Of a DNA stretch of 64,000 bases, positions 50,067 to 58,217 are shown one piece after another. Below the pieces are notes generated by a model. It was not told where the DNA came from. It did no database searches and was given only the letters and a program-made list of their open reading frames with translations. Position 1 is the first letter of the stretch; each line of letters begins with the position of its first letter. This stretch comes from Rothia santali. Lineage in GTDB: Bacteria > Actinomycetota > Actinomycetes > Actinomycetales > Micrococcaceae. Made by a program: the position numbers and the translations under genes. Location of the stretch: contig NZ_JANAFB010000004.1 in assembly GCF_024199905.1 (NCBI RefSeq), positions 1-64,000 on the forward strand, read 5' to 3'.

Positions 50067-52622
50067 TCAGGATCGCATCCGCGCCGCCGTCGGGTCGAAC
50101 AGGGGCTCTTCGGCGACGACCGCGGCGAAGCGCTCGTCGAAGTACGCGACCTCGACCTCCGCCCCCGGCTCCGCCAGCTCGGCCGGCAGCCAGGCGTAGG
50201 CGATCGAGTGCCCGGTCGAGTAACCCTGGTCCGCGCTGGTCACGTACCCCACGGGCCGCTCGCCGGCCGCGGCCCCGCCGGAACGGTAAACCGGCTCGTG
50301 CCCCAGCAGCACCCGCGAGGGGTCGCACAGGGTCAGGCAGGTCAGCCGGCGCTCGGGCGGTCCCATCGCCTCCAGCCGCTCCGCCGCCGCGCCCTTGACC
50401 GCGAAGGCGATGCCGGCCTCGGCGGCCGTGTGCTCCCGGTGCATGTCCGTGCCCCACAGGCGCATGCCCTTCTCGAGCCGCATGCTCTCGAAGGCCCGGC
50501 GCCCCACGGGGAGGATCCCGTGCTCGGCGCCCGCGTCCATGATGGCGTCCCACAGGAAGCGCCCGAACTCGGCCGGCGCGTAGAGCTCCCAGCCCAGCTC
50601 GCCCACGTAGCTCAGCCGCAGCGCCAGGACCGGCACGCCCACGACCCGCAGCTCCCTGCAGCGGTAGAAGCGGAAGGCCTCGTGGGAGACGTCCTCCTCG
50701 ACCAGCTGCGCGAGGATCGCCCGAGCGTTCGGCCCCCACAGCCCCAGGCCGCAGGACCCGGACCCGGCGTCGGCCACCCGGATGGACCCCGACGCCGCCG
50801 CCCCGCGCTCCTCCGCGAGGTCGGCCAGGAGCTGCCGCCGCACCCACGTCTCGTCCTGGTGCCCGTTGACCCCGAGGTGGTAGCTCTCCTCCCCGGTCCG
50901 GGCGATCGTGATGTCCGAGAGCACGCCCCCGGCGTCGTCCTGCATCAGCGCGTAGACCACGCTGCCCACGGTCTTGCCCACCGGCCGGCTCAGCCGCCCC
51001 CGCTCCGCCAGCCCGTTGAGGAAGTCGGTGGACCCCGCCCCCGAGACCGTCAGCCGCGGCAGCGAGGACATGTCCACCAGGCCCGCCGACTCGCGCAGCC
51101 CGCGCGCCTCGACCGCCACGGTGGGGCTCCAGTACCGCGCCGACCAGGCGTCGCGCTCCGGCAGGGGCCGCTCGCCCAGCATCGGCTCGGCCCGGCCCGC
51201 GTTCGCCTCGTACCAGAGCGGGCGCTCCCACCCGTTGGCCGAGCTGAACACCGCGCCCAGCTCCCGCTGCCGCTCGTAGAACGGGGAGGTGCGGATGCCG
51301 CGCAGCCGCAGCGTCGCGGACTTGGGGTGCACGACGTCGTACACCTCGTCGTAGGACTCCTCGCCCTGCTCGCGGGCCCACCGCTGGGAGGTCAGGGCCG
51401 GGTCGAAGCGGGAGAGGTCGAGGTCGTGGGTGTCCATGCCCGGGTCGCCGGTGGTGATCCAGTCGGCCATCACCTGCCCCACGCCCGCGGACTGCGTGAC
51501 CCACACCGACTGGGCCATCCACAGCCCCTCGAGGCCCGGCACGGGGCCCATCAGCGGCCCGCCGTCCGGGGTGAAGGAGAAGATGCCGTTGAAGCTCATC
51601 GACTCGTCGAGCTCGGCCCCGCGCAGCCCGGGCAGCAGCCGTTGGGCCTCCTCCCACGTGGACTCGTAGTCCTCGCGGGTGAAGTCGTGGATCGCCGGGT
51701 GCACGCCGCTGGCCAGGAACCGGTCCGGGTCCGCGATCATCTCGTCCGGGACCGGCAGGGGCCGGTGCTCGTAGGCGCCGATCGCGATCCGGTCGCCCCA
51801 CTCGCGGAAGTACATCGCGTGCCCCTGGTGCCGCAGCATCGGCCTCACGACCTCGGTCGCGGCGTCGACGTCCGTCAGCGAGGGGACGGGGGTGCTGAAG
51901 CCGAAGCCGTGCTCCACGGGCAGCATGGGCAGGTCCGTGCCCAGCATCCGCCGCGCCATCTTGGGCCCCCAGAGCCCCGCGCAGGAGACCACGACGTCGG
52001 CCGGCAGCGTCTCCGGCGGGCTTCCCGAGCCGACCGGCACGACCTCGACGCCGGTGACCCGCCCGCCCTCGCTCCTGATCCCCGTGACCTCGGTCTGGGC
52101 GAGGATCCTCGCGCCGCCGGCCACGGCCCGCTCGGCCTGGAACTGCACCGCGCGGATGCCCTTCACGACGGCGTCGGTCGGGGTGTGCATGCCGAGCAGC
52201 ACCTCCGAGGTGTCCAGCCCGGGCCAGAGCCTCCCGACCTCCTCGGCCGAGACCAGCTCGGCCGGCACGCCCCACGAGCGGGCGAAGCCGTGGCGCCGGT
52301 GCAGCTCGCGGACGCGCTCGGGCGTCGTCGCGATCTCCAAGCCGCCCACGCGCTTCATGACCCACTCGCCCTCGACCTCGCAACCGTCCAGCTTGTCCAG
52401 CGTCCGCTGGGCGAGCAGGCACATGGACCGGCTCGGCGAGGTCTGGAAGACGAAGCCGGGCGCGTGCGAGCTCGACCCGCCGGTCACGTACAGCGGCCCC
52501 TGCTCGACGACGGTGACGTTGCGCCACCCCCGCAGCACCAGCTCGTCCGCGACCGCGGCCCCCACCACGCCGAGCCCGACGACGACGACGCGCGCCTCCG
52601 CTCCGGACCGAGTCTCTGCCAT
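50067..52622 (-). CDS. Dimethylglycine oxidase / sarcosine dehydrogenase-type flavoprotein with GcvT domain
   Basis: An 851-residue two-part enzyme. The N-terminal FAD oxidase half has VVVVGLGVVGAAVADELVLRGW and SSSHAPGFVFQ, whose histidine aligns with the covalent-FAD His of Arthrobacter dimethylglycine oxidase. The C-terminal half (from about residue 430) is a GcvT/aminomethyltransferase domain that captures the released methylene on tetrahydrofolate (LSYVGELGWELYAP, then RRAFESMRLEKGMRLWGTD). Length matches that family. ATG 52622 has AGGAGGG upstream. It is divergent from the Rieske oxygenase operon and would take its product, dimethylglycine, to sarcosine. Confidence 0.92.
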   Translation of the reverse strand: MAETRSGAEARVVVVGLGVVGAAVADELVLRGWRNVTVVEQGPLYVTGGSSSHAPGFVFQTSPSRSMCLLAQRTLDKLDGCEVEGEWVMKRVGGLEIATTPERVRELHRRHGFARSWGVPAELVSAEEVGRLWPGLDTSEVLLGMHTPTDAVVKGIRAVQFQAERAVAGGARILAQTEVTGIRSEGGRVTGVEVVPVGSGSPPETLPADVVVSCAGLWGPKMARRMLGTDLPMLPVEHGFGFSTPVPSLTDVDAATEVVRPMLRHQGHAMYFREWGDRIAIGAYEHRPLPVPDEMIADPDRFLASGVHPAIHDFTREDYESTWEEAQRLLPGLRGAELDESMSFNGIFSFTPDGGPLMGPVPGLEGLWMAQSVWVTQSAGVGQVMADWITTGDPGMDTHDLDLSRFDPALTSQRWAREQGEESYDEVYDVVHPKSATLRLRGIRTSPFYERQRELGAVFSSANGWERPLWYEANAGRAEPMLGERPLPERDAWSARYWSPTVAVEARGLRESAGLVDMSSLPRLTVSGAGSTDFLNGLAERGRLSRPVGKTVGSVVYALMQDDAGGVLSDITIARTGEESYHLGVNGHQDETWVRRQLLADLAEERGAAASGSIRVADAGSGSCGLGLWGPNARAILAQLVEEDVSHEAFRFYRCRELRVVGVPVLALRLSYVGELGWELYAPAEFGRFLWDAIMDAGAEHGILPVGRRAFESMRLEKGMRLWGTDMHREHTAAEAGIAFAVKGAAAERLEAMGPPERRLTCLTLCDPSRVLLGHEPVYRSGGAAAGERPVGYVTSADQGYSTGHSIAYAWLPAELAEPGAEVEVAYFDERFAAVVAEEPLFDPTAARMRS

Positions 52623-52779
52623 GCCGGACCCTCCTGATCTCTCGAGAACGCACCGGGGAGGAGCCCTCGGTGTGTCTTAGGCGATAACAGTACGGATAGC
52701 CGAATCCGGTCGGCAAGAGTTTTCGGGGGATCGCATAAAAATTATCGTTCGGAAGTCATTTGGTGCCCCGGTAAACAAA

Positions 52780-52825
52780 CAGCACGCTGATCTGTTATTT
52801 GTACTTATTTCCCCAGCACGCTGAT
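52780..52825. repeat. 12-bp direct repeat in the betaine divergent region
   Basis: CAGCACGCTGAT occurs at 52780-52791 and 52814-52825, 34 bases start to start, in an A+T-rich stretch between the dimethylglycine oxidase and the Rieske operon. TTGACGACCCC is likewise repeated at 52829-52839 and 52985-52995. Spacing near three helical turns suggests activator sites. Confidence 0.6.
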
Positions 52826-52911
52826 GATTTGACGACCCCGGGATCGGCGTCGCGGCGGCTCCCCGGCGACTCCCAGGGGGCTCGCAGATCCGCATGATTC
52901 CGGCCCGTAGC

Positions 52912-52928
52912 GTTGCACAGAGCGCACC
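52912..52928. promoter_or_regulatory. Degenerate IclR-type operator
   Basis: GTTGCACAGAGCGCACC matches 13 of 17 bases of the palindrome at 53049-53065 and lies between the two divergent betaine genes, possibly a second, weaker site. Confidence 0.4.
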
Positions 52929-53048
52929 GCCGAAGCGTTCGGAGTTTCCGTCTCATTAATTTCCCATCACATCATCCACATCCCTTGACGACCCCAGAAT
53001 GACCTGGGTCATACTGTGGGGACACGCACGGCGTGCATTACATAAACC

Positions 53049-53065
53049 GTTGCATAGAATGCAAC
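53049..53065. promoter_or_regulatory. Perfect 17-bp palindrome, probable IclR operator
   Basis: GTTGCATAGAATGCAAC has 7-bp arms and an AGA centre, ending 27 bases before the Rieske ferredoxin start. It matches 14 of 17 bases with the site at 39282-39298 in the aminoaldonate cluster. The sister IclR proteins at 40358 and 56237 are the likely binders. Confidence 0.7.
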
Positions 53066-53092
53066 ACGGGCCCGAATGGTTGGTGACCAGAA

Positions 53093-53440
53093 GTGGCATT
53101 CAAAGCCTGCTCCCTGAACGATCTGACTCCCGGGGAGGGTCTGCGCATCGACTCCGTCAGTCCTCCGATAGCGGTCTTCCTCACCGACGAGGGGACCGTC
53201 CACGCGATCGACGACACGTGCACCCACCAGGACGCCTCGCTGGCGGCCGGCTGGGTCGAGGACTGCCGGGTCGAGTGCCCCCTCCACGAGAGCACCTTCT
53301 CCCTGATCTCCGGCGAGGTGGACCAGCCGCCGGCCAAGCGCGGGGTCCGCGTCCACGAGGTGGAACTCGACGGCGACGACGTCCTCGTCGAGCTCTCCGA
53401 GAAGGCGCCCCAGCTGCCCCCGGGGGTGACCCTGTCATGA
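53093..53440 (+). CDS. Rieske [2Fe-2S] ferredoxin
   Basis: A 115-residue small Rieske protein. The cluster ligands are in CTHQDASLA (Cys and His) and CPLHES (Cys and His). It should pass electrons from the reductase encoded next to the oxygenase encoded after that. GTG 53093 begins the protein directly; the ribosome site is weak (CCAGAA). The stop overlaps the reductase ATG. The 17-bp palindrome sits just upstream, so it is the first gene of the regulated operon. Confidence 0.93.
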   Translation: MAFKACSLNDLTPGEGLRIDSVSPPIAVFLTDEGTVHAIDDTCTHQDASLAAGWVEDCRVECPLHESTFSLISGEVDQPPAKRGVRVHEVELDGDDVLVELSEKAPQLPPGVTLS

Positions 53441-54687
53441 CCGTCACCCCCGACTGTCGCATCCTCATCGTGGGCGCCGGCCTCGCCGGATACCACACCG
53501 CCCGCGGGCTGCGGGCCCACGGCCACACCGGCCCGATCACCGTGATCGGCGAGGAGAACCGCCCCGCCTACGACCGTCCCGCCCTCAGCAAGGCCTACCT
53601 GACGGGGGCCGTGTGCGAGGAGGACCTCCGGCTCGACGACCCGGAGAACCCGCTCGACGTCGCGTGGGTCAGCGGCCGCGGCGTCGTCGGGCTCTCCGAG
53701 CGCCCGCTCGGGGTCCGCACCGACGACGGCGCCTTCCACGAGGCCGACGCCGTCGTCGTCACCACCGGCGCCTCCGCCTGCACCCTGCCGCCCGCGAGCG
53801 CCGAGGAGGGGAGCTACGTGCGCCCCTACGTGCTGCGCAGCATGGAGGACGCCCTCGCGCTGCGCGACGCCAACCTGCACGGGGCCGACGTCGTGGTGGT
53901 CGGCGGTGGGTTCCTGGCCCTGGAGACCGCGGCGACCTGCGTCGGGCGCGGCGCGGAGTCGGTGACCGTGGCCGCGGGGGAGGACTACCCGGGCGAGAAG
54001 CGCCTGGGCCGCCCGGTGGCCGAGGCGATCCGCATCGCGCACGAGGCCCGCGGCGTCCGGTTCGCCCCGGGCGCCCGCGCCGAGGCGCTGCGCACCGCGT
54101 ACGTGGGGGACACGATGCGCCACGAGGTCGTCCTGGCGGGCGGCGCGACGCTGGGGGCCCACGTGGTCATCTGCGCGATCGGCGCCCAGCCCCGCACCGA
54201 CTGGCTGCGGGAGTCGGGCATCCGGCTCACCCACGACACCTCCGCCATCCTGTGCGACGACGCCGGCGCGGCCTCGGTGCCCGGGGTCTACGCCGCGGGC
54301 GACTGCGCGCAGTGGGCCTCGCACTCCAGCGGGCTGCGGCCCGTGGGGCACTGGCAGGAGGCCGTGGAGGAGGCCGCGGTCGTCTCCGCCGCGCTGACCG
54401 GGGCCGCCCCGGTCTCGCTGCAGGAGCCGTACTTCTGGTCCGACCAGTTCGACCTCCGCATCCAGGGCGCCGGCCGGATCCACAGTGCCGACCACCACGA
54501 GGTCCTGGAGGGCACGCCCGAGGAGGGCAACCTCCTGGTGCGGTACCTCCGCGACGGCGAGGAGACCGGGATTCTGGGCATCAACCGCCTGCGCGACGTG
54601 AAGTGCTGGCGCAAGCGCCGCCAGATCTCCGCCCCCGCATCCCAGACATCGGCAGCGTCGGGCCGGATCGCCACGCTGTCCCGCTAG
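53437..54687 (+). CDS. FAD/NAD ferredoxin reductase of a Rieske oxygenase system
   Basis: A 416-residue BphA4-type reductase. FAD binding at ILIVGAGLAGYHTARGLRAHG, the active-site RPAYDRPALSKAYLTG, the NAD motif VVVVGGGFLALETA, and the FAD-binding VPGVYAAGDCAQW are all seen. A ferredoxin-reductase C-terminal domain (PYFWSDQFDLRIQGAG) follows. ATG 53437 overlaps the ferredoxin stop. It transfers electrons from NADH to the Rieske ferredoxin. Confidence 0.95.
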   Translation: MTVTPDCRILIVGAGLAGYHTARGLRAHGHTGPITVIGEENRPAYDRPALSKAYLTGAVCEEDLRLDDPENPLDVAWVSGRGVVGLSERPLGVRTDDGAFHEADAVVVTTGASACTLPPASAEEGSYVRPYVLRSMEDALALRDANLHGADVVVVGGGFLALETAATCVGRGAESVTVAAGEDYPGEKRLGRPVAEAIRIAHEARGVRFAPGARAEALRTAYVGDTMRHEVVLAGGATLGAHVVICAIGAQPRTDWLRESGIRLTHDTSAILCDDAGAASVPGVYAAGDCAQWASHSSGLRPVGHWQEAVEEAAVVSAALTGAAPVSLQEPYFWSDQFDLRIQGAGRIHSADHHEVLEGTPEEGNLLVRYLRDGEETGILGINRLRDVKCWRKRRQISAPASQTSAASGRIATLSR

Positions 54688-54708
54688 ACCCTCCGAGGAG
54701 GCCCACCC

Positions 54709-55896
54709 ATGATCATCGACCAGCTGAACGAGCCCGTCCCCGGCACCTCCCTGCTCTCCACGCCCACGGGGGACGCCTACACCGACCCGGAGATCTTCGC
54801 CCGCGAGCAGGCGGAGATCTTCGAGAAGATGTGGAACTGCGTCCTGCGCGAGGACGCCCTCGCCTCGCCGGGGCAGTGGAAGACCGTGAGCGTCGGGCGC
54901 GAGGAGATCATCGTCGTCCGGACCCGCAAGGCGGGCATCAAGGCCTACTACAACGTGTGCCGGCACCGCGGCATGCGGGTCTGCACCTCGGGGGAGGGGA
55001 AGAGCAAGACCCTCCAGTGCGGGTACCACGCGTGGACGTACGCGCTCGAGGGCGACCTCGTGGCCGCGCCCAACCTGACCTCCATGCCCGACGTCGACCG
55101 CCAGGAGTACGGCCTGAAGCCCGTGCACGTCCGGACGTGGCTCGGCTACGTGTGGGTCTGCCTGGCCGAGGACCCGCCGTCGTTCGACGAGACCGTGCTG
55201 GGGGAGGTCAGCACGCGCTTCGGCGAGGTCGAGTCCATCGACAACTACGGCATCGAGGGCCTGAGGTGCGGGGAGACCAAGACCTACGACGTCGCGGCCA
55301 ACTGGAAGCTCATCATCGAGAACTTCATGGAGTGCTACCACTGCGCCACGATCCATCCCGAGCTGACCGAGGTCATCCCGGAGTTCGCGGACGGGCTGGC
55401 CTCGCAGCGCAAGAACGGGGAGATCCACGGGGCGAGCTTCGGCGACGACGTCGAGGGCTTCACCGTGGACGGCTCCTCGGGCGTGGGCTCGCTGCCGGCC
55501 ATCGCGCCGGGCCAGGACCGGAAGTACTACGCGATCACCGTGAAGCCGCAGGTCTTCATCAACACCGTGCCGGACCACGTGATCATCCACCGGATGTTCC
55601 CGGTCTCGCACGAGCGGACCATCGTGGTCTGCGACTGGCTGTTCATGCCGGAGGTCGTGGAGCAGGGGCTCGACGTCGCGAACTCGGTCGAGCTGTTCCA
55701 CCGGGTCAATCAGCAGGACTTCGAGGCCTGCGAGCTGACCCAGCCCTCGATGAGCTCCAAGGCCTACGAGCGCGGTGGGGCGCTGGTGCCGAGCGAGCAC
55801 CACATCGAGGAGTTCCACCGGTGGTGGGCGGAGCGGCTCGGCGGTGACGTTCCCGTGCCGGCTGCCTCCGCCGCGGCCGCGGTCTCCGGGACGTGA
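54709..55896 (+). CDS. Rieske non-heme iron oxygenase, glycine betaine monooxygenase-like
   Basis: A 395-residue oxygenase alpha subunit. The Rieske centre is in CRHRG and CGYHAW. The mononuclear iron site is NFMECYHCATIHPEL, with a later NQQDF aspartate. Among Rieske oxygenases the pattern resembles GbcA-type and stachydrine/carnitine demethylases. The divergent dimethylglycine oxidase makes N-demethylation of glycine betaine the best guess. ATG 54709 has GAGGAGG upstream. The gene ends before a 36-bp repeat array and a strong hairpin. Confidence 0.9.
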   Translation: MIIDQLNEPVPGTSLLSTPTGDAYTDPEIFAREQAEIFEKMWNCVLREDALASPGQWKTVSVGREEIIVVRTRKAGIKAYYNVCRHRGMRVCTSGEGKSKTLQCGYHAWTYALEGDLVAAPNLTSMPDVDRQEYGLKPVHVRTWLGYVWVCLAEDPPSFDETVLGEVSTRFGEVESIDNYGIEGLRCGETKTYDVAANWKLIIENFMECYHCATIHPELTEVIPEFADGLASQRKNGEIHGASFGDDVEGFTVDGSSGVGSLPAIAPGQDRKYYAITVKPQVFINTVPDHVIIHRMFPVSHERTIVVCDWLFMPEVVEQGLDVANSVELFHRVNQQDFEACELTQPSMSSKAYERGGALVPSEHHIEEFHRWWAERLGGDVPVPAASAAAAVSGT

Positions 55897-55907
55897 TCGA
55901 TCCCTGG

Positions 55908-56050
55908 GCGATCCTCGCCCCCCCCGGGGGTGCGGCCTGCCCCTTCGGCGGTCCTCGCTCCCGGGGGCGCGGCCGGCTCTTCGGCGGTCCTCGGCCCCGG
56001 GGGCGTGAGGGCCCCTTCCGCGGCCCTCGGCCCCGGGGCGTGACGGTCCT
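55908..56050. repeat. 36-bp tandem repeat after the oxygenase gene
   Basis: Units begin at 55908, 55944, 55980 and 56016. The second and third are exactly 36 bases and share TTCGGCGGTCCTCG at their start; the outer two are more diverged. The array fills the gap between the oxygenase stop and its terminator. Confidence 0.8.
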
Positions 56051-56073
56051 TTTCCCCTTTCTCGGGGGATAAT

Positions 56074-56106
56074 GGAGGGAGACCGGCCGCCGGCCGGTCT
56101 CCCTCC
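56074..56106 (+). terminator. Perfect 15-bp terminator hairpin of the Rieske operon
   Basis: GGAGGGAGACCGGCC (56074-56088) pairs perfectly with 56092-56106 around GCC. It lies about 180 bases after the oxygenase stop and before the IclR gene, separating the two transcription units. Confidence 0.85.
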
Positions 56107-56236
56107 CGTTCACCGCCCCGGCTCCCGCGCCGTCCGACCGGCCTTGAGCCGGCGGGGGCGCTGTCCCGCCCGTGCGCGGACGCGCGGGCGGGCCCGCACC
56201 CCGCGCACCGGCGCGCATCCTCGGGGGAGGTCGACC

Positions 56237-57010
56237 GTGAGCCAAGTCCTGGGCCGCGCCATGGACATCCTGGACCACCTGTCGGACGGCCCGGCGTCGC
56301 TGGCCGAGCTGAGCCGCGCGTTCGACGTCCACAAGACCACGATCATGCGCGCCCTCCACGCCCTGGAGGAGCGGCACTACGTGGTGCGCTACCCGGACGA
56401 GCGGTATCACCTGGGCCGCAGCGTCTTCGCCCTGGCCGCGGCCGCGATGGAGGACCGCGGGATCCAGTCGGTCGCGCACCCGCACCTCGTCCAGCTGAAC
56501 CGGCAGGTGGGGCACACGGTGCTCCTGGCCGTCCTGGAGGGGGACGACGTCGTCTACGTGGACAAGATCGAGCCGCGCACCTCGGTGCGGACCCCCTCGC
56601 GCGTGGGCCTGCCGGCCTGGCTGGGGGCGACGGCGGTCGCGAAGGTGCTCGTGGGCAGCCTCGGGCCGGAGGAGCGGCAGCGGATGCTGGCGCGCGTCGA
56701 CTTCACGGAGCACGCCCCGAACACGCTGCGGACCCCCGAGCAGGTGCTGGCCACCTGGGACGAGGCGGCCCGGCGGAACTGGGCCGCGGACCGCGAGGAG
56801 CACGAGAAGCAGGCGGACTACATCGCGGTCCCGGTCTACGGGCTCGACGGCGCGGTGTGGGCGGCGCTCTCGGTGGCCGCGCCCACCGCCGTCGTGAGCT
56901 TCGAGGAGCTCACGGCGCAGCTGCCGCTGCTCCACGAGGCCGCGCAGGCGATCTCCGCCGACCTGGGGTACCGGGGGGAGGTGCCGGCGCCGGTGGTGGG
57001 CGGGGCCTAG
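56237..57010 (+). CDS. IclR-family transcriptional regulator (betaine locus)
   Basis: A 257-residue regulator with the winged helix SLAELSRAFDVHKTTIM and an effector domain (QVGHTVLLAVLEGDDVVYVDKIE). GTG 56237 follows GGGGAGG. It is the close paralogue of the regulator at 40358 along its length, with only six changes in the first 60 residues. The likely target is the palindrome at 53049-53065 (and perhaps 52912-52928), controlling betaine demethylation. Crosstalk with the aminoaldonate operators is plausible because the recognition helices are nearly the same. Confidence 0.92.
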   Translation: MSQVLGRAMDILDHLSDGPASLAELSRAFDVHKTTIMRALHALEERHYVVRYPDERYHLGRSVFALAAAAMEDRGIQSVAHPHLVQLNRQVGHTVLLAVLEGDDVVYVDKIEPRTSVRTPSRVGLPAWLGATAVAKVLVGSLGPEERQRMLARVDFTEHAPNTLRTPEQVLATWDEAARRNWAADREEHEKQADYIAVPVYGLDGAVWAALSVAAPTAVVSFEELTAQLPLLHEAAQAISADLGYRGEVPAPVVGGA

Positions 57011-57188
57011 GCCCGGGGGCGGCGCGGGCCGGGGCGTTGTGCCAGCCGGGGTGTGGGTCGGGCATATCGGTCCCCGGGGCGCGTCTCCTGGCCCGGCGAA
57101 CGTTTCGGTGGACATCGGGTTGACCCTGCGGCCCGTCGCGCATGCGGCAAAATCCCGGTGGAGAGTATCGAGGCGTTCGTGAACTAGC

Positions 57189-57358
57189 GATTTTCGGAAG
57201 TATCGTGCCGGACATCTCGACGATGACGGCTGACCTCTGACGTCGATGGCCGACCCGTGGATCGTCTCAGCGGTCGACCAAACCACTCAATCTGCGACGC
57301 ACGGCTCGAAGGGGCGGGCGCGCAGACGGAATGTCCGGAAGTAAACCTCCGAAAATGC
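57189..57358. mobile_element. MITE-like element with imperfect terminal inverted repeats
   Basis: The left end GATTTTCGGA...CCGGACAT (57189-57215) and the inverted right end (57331-57358) match at 22 of 27 aligned positions with one gap. CTAGC flanks both sides (57184-57188 and 57359-57363), a possible target duplication. The 115-base interior codes for nothing convincing. The size (170 bp) and structure fit a non-autonomous element. The ends recall those of ISL3-family insertion sequences, but that likeness is from memory and unverified. The rest of the 524-base gap (57011-57534) shows no gene. Confidence 0.6.
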
Positions 57359-57534
57359 CTAGCTCACGACGCCCTAGTGTCCTTTTTTCGCTCCTTGCGC
57401 GGAGACCGGGCCGCGGAGTCGCCGGCTCACGGCGCCACGGCACCACGGCACCCTGTATGGGGCGTCGTGTGCTTTCCGTCCGTCCCCTCAACGGGAAACT
57501 TCCGCGGCCGAGGCGGCGGTGAGACGCTCGGGGC

Positions 57535-57708
57535 TTACTCGTTGCCGACGCGCTTGTCGGCAGCCTCCGCCCCCTGGTCGAGCTTGTCGTCGAACTGGCC
57601 GCCGGTCTTCTCGGAGGCCGCGTCCTTCGCCTTGTCGATGCCGCCGTCGGTGACCTTCTCGCCCTTGTCGCTGTTGAGGGCGTCCTTGCCCTTGTCCATC
57701 AGTCCCAT
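57535..57708 (-). CDS. Small MT0933/Rv0909-like antitoxin-family protein
   Basis: A 57-residue, highly charged, Lys/Asp/Gly-rich protein beginning MGLMDKGKDALNSDKGEK and ending in VGNE. It resembles the MT0933-like antitoxin family of mycobacteria (small proteins of M-G-x-x-D-K-A-K-D form with an EKTGG motif), here SEKTGGQFDDK. ATG 57708 has AGGAGG upstream. In this window no toxin gene lies beside it. In related bacteria such proteins are often solitary, so the toxin-antitoxin role is uncertain. Confidence 0.8.
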   Translation of the reverse strand: MGLMDKGKDALNSDKGEKVTDGGIDKAKDAASEKTGGQFDDKLDQGAEAADKRVGNE

Positions 57709-57803
57709 GCCAGGTCCTCCTGTTCCACCGCCCGTATGGCGATGTGCGATTCACGCTACCGAGGCCGTCACGGCGGGACAAGGAGCTCGCAGGGCTCCAC
57801 TCG

Positions 57804-58208
57804 TCACGGCGCGCGCGGCCCGGGAAGGGGAACGGGGAGCTCGGCGTCGTCCGGCACCTCGAGCGCGACGAGGAACGCATCCGGACCGTCGGGGTCGCCC
57901 ACTCTCACCCGCGTCAGCGTCGTGAGCCTCGGCGGTCCCTCGCTCCGGACCACCCGCCCCGGTGAACTCGGCACCCGGCCCCTCGGCCAGGCGATCCCCG
58001 CGATTCCGACGACGACGCCGGGTACGGGCAGGCACGGGACACCGTCGGCCGTCTGCCCGTGGAGATCCGCCACGAAGGGGGGAGCGGATACGGCCGACGT
58101 CGTGCCCGGTTCGACAGCGCGAACTATCCAGACGACCGAATCACCGATGCCGAAGGGCGCGCCGCAGCAGGACTGCTCCCACTCGGCCAGCTCGACGTCG
58201 ATCCTCAT
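57804..58208 (-). CDS. Unknown protein, DUF6578-like
   Basis: A 134-residue protein with the start MRIDVELAEWEQSCCGAPF followed by GIGDSVVWIV, a pattern I associate with the DUF6578 family of unknown function. The Cys pair may bind metal. ATG 58208 has GGAGG one base upstream, closer than usual. It lies just after the MFS remnant, which ends ten bases before it on the same strand. Confidence 0.6.
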   Translation of the reverse strand: MRIDVELAEWEQSCCGAPFGIGDSVVWIVRAVEPGTTSAVSAPPFVADLHGQTADGVPCLPVPGVVVGIAGIAWPRGRVPSSPGRVVRSEGPPRLTTLTRVRVGDPDGPDAFLVALEVPDDAELPVPLPGPRAP

Positions 58209-58217
58209 TCCTCCACC

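Noticed and set aside
49548..52637. Open frame of about 1,030 codons on the plus strand
   Set aside because: It is antisense to dimethylglycine oxidase, which has clear FAD and GcvT motifs.
55908..56050. CRISPR-like array
   Set aside because: Units are contiguous and diverging, without unique spacers; it is a minisatellite. No CRISPR array or cas gene is visible anywhere in the window.
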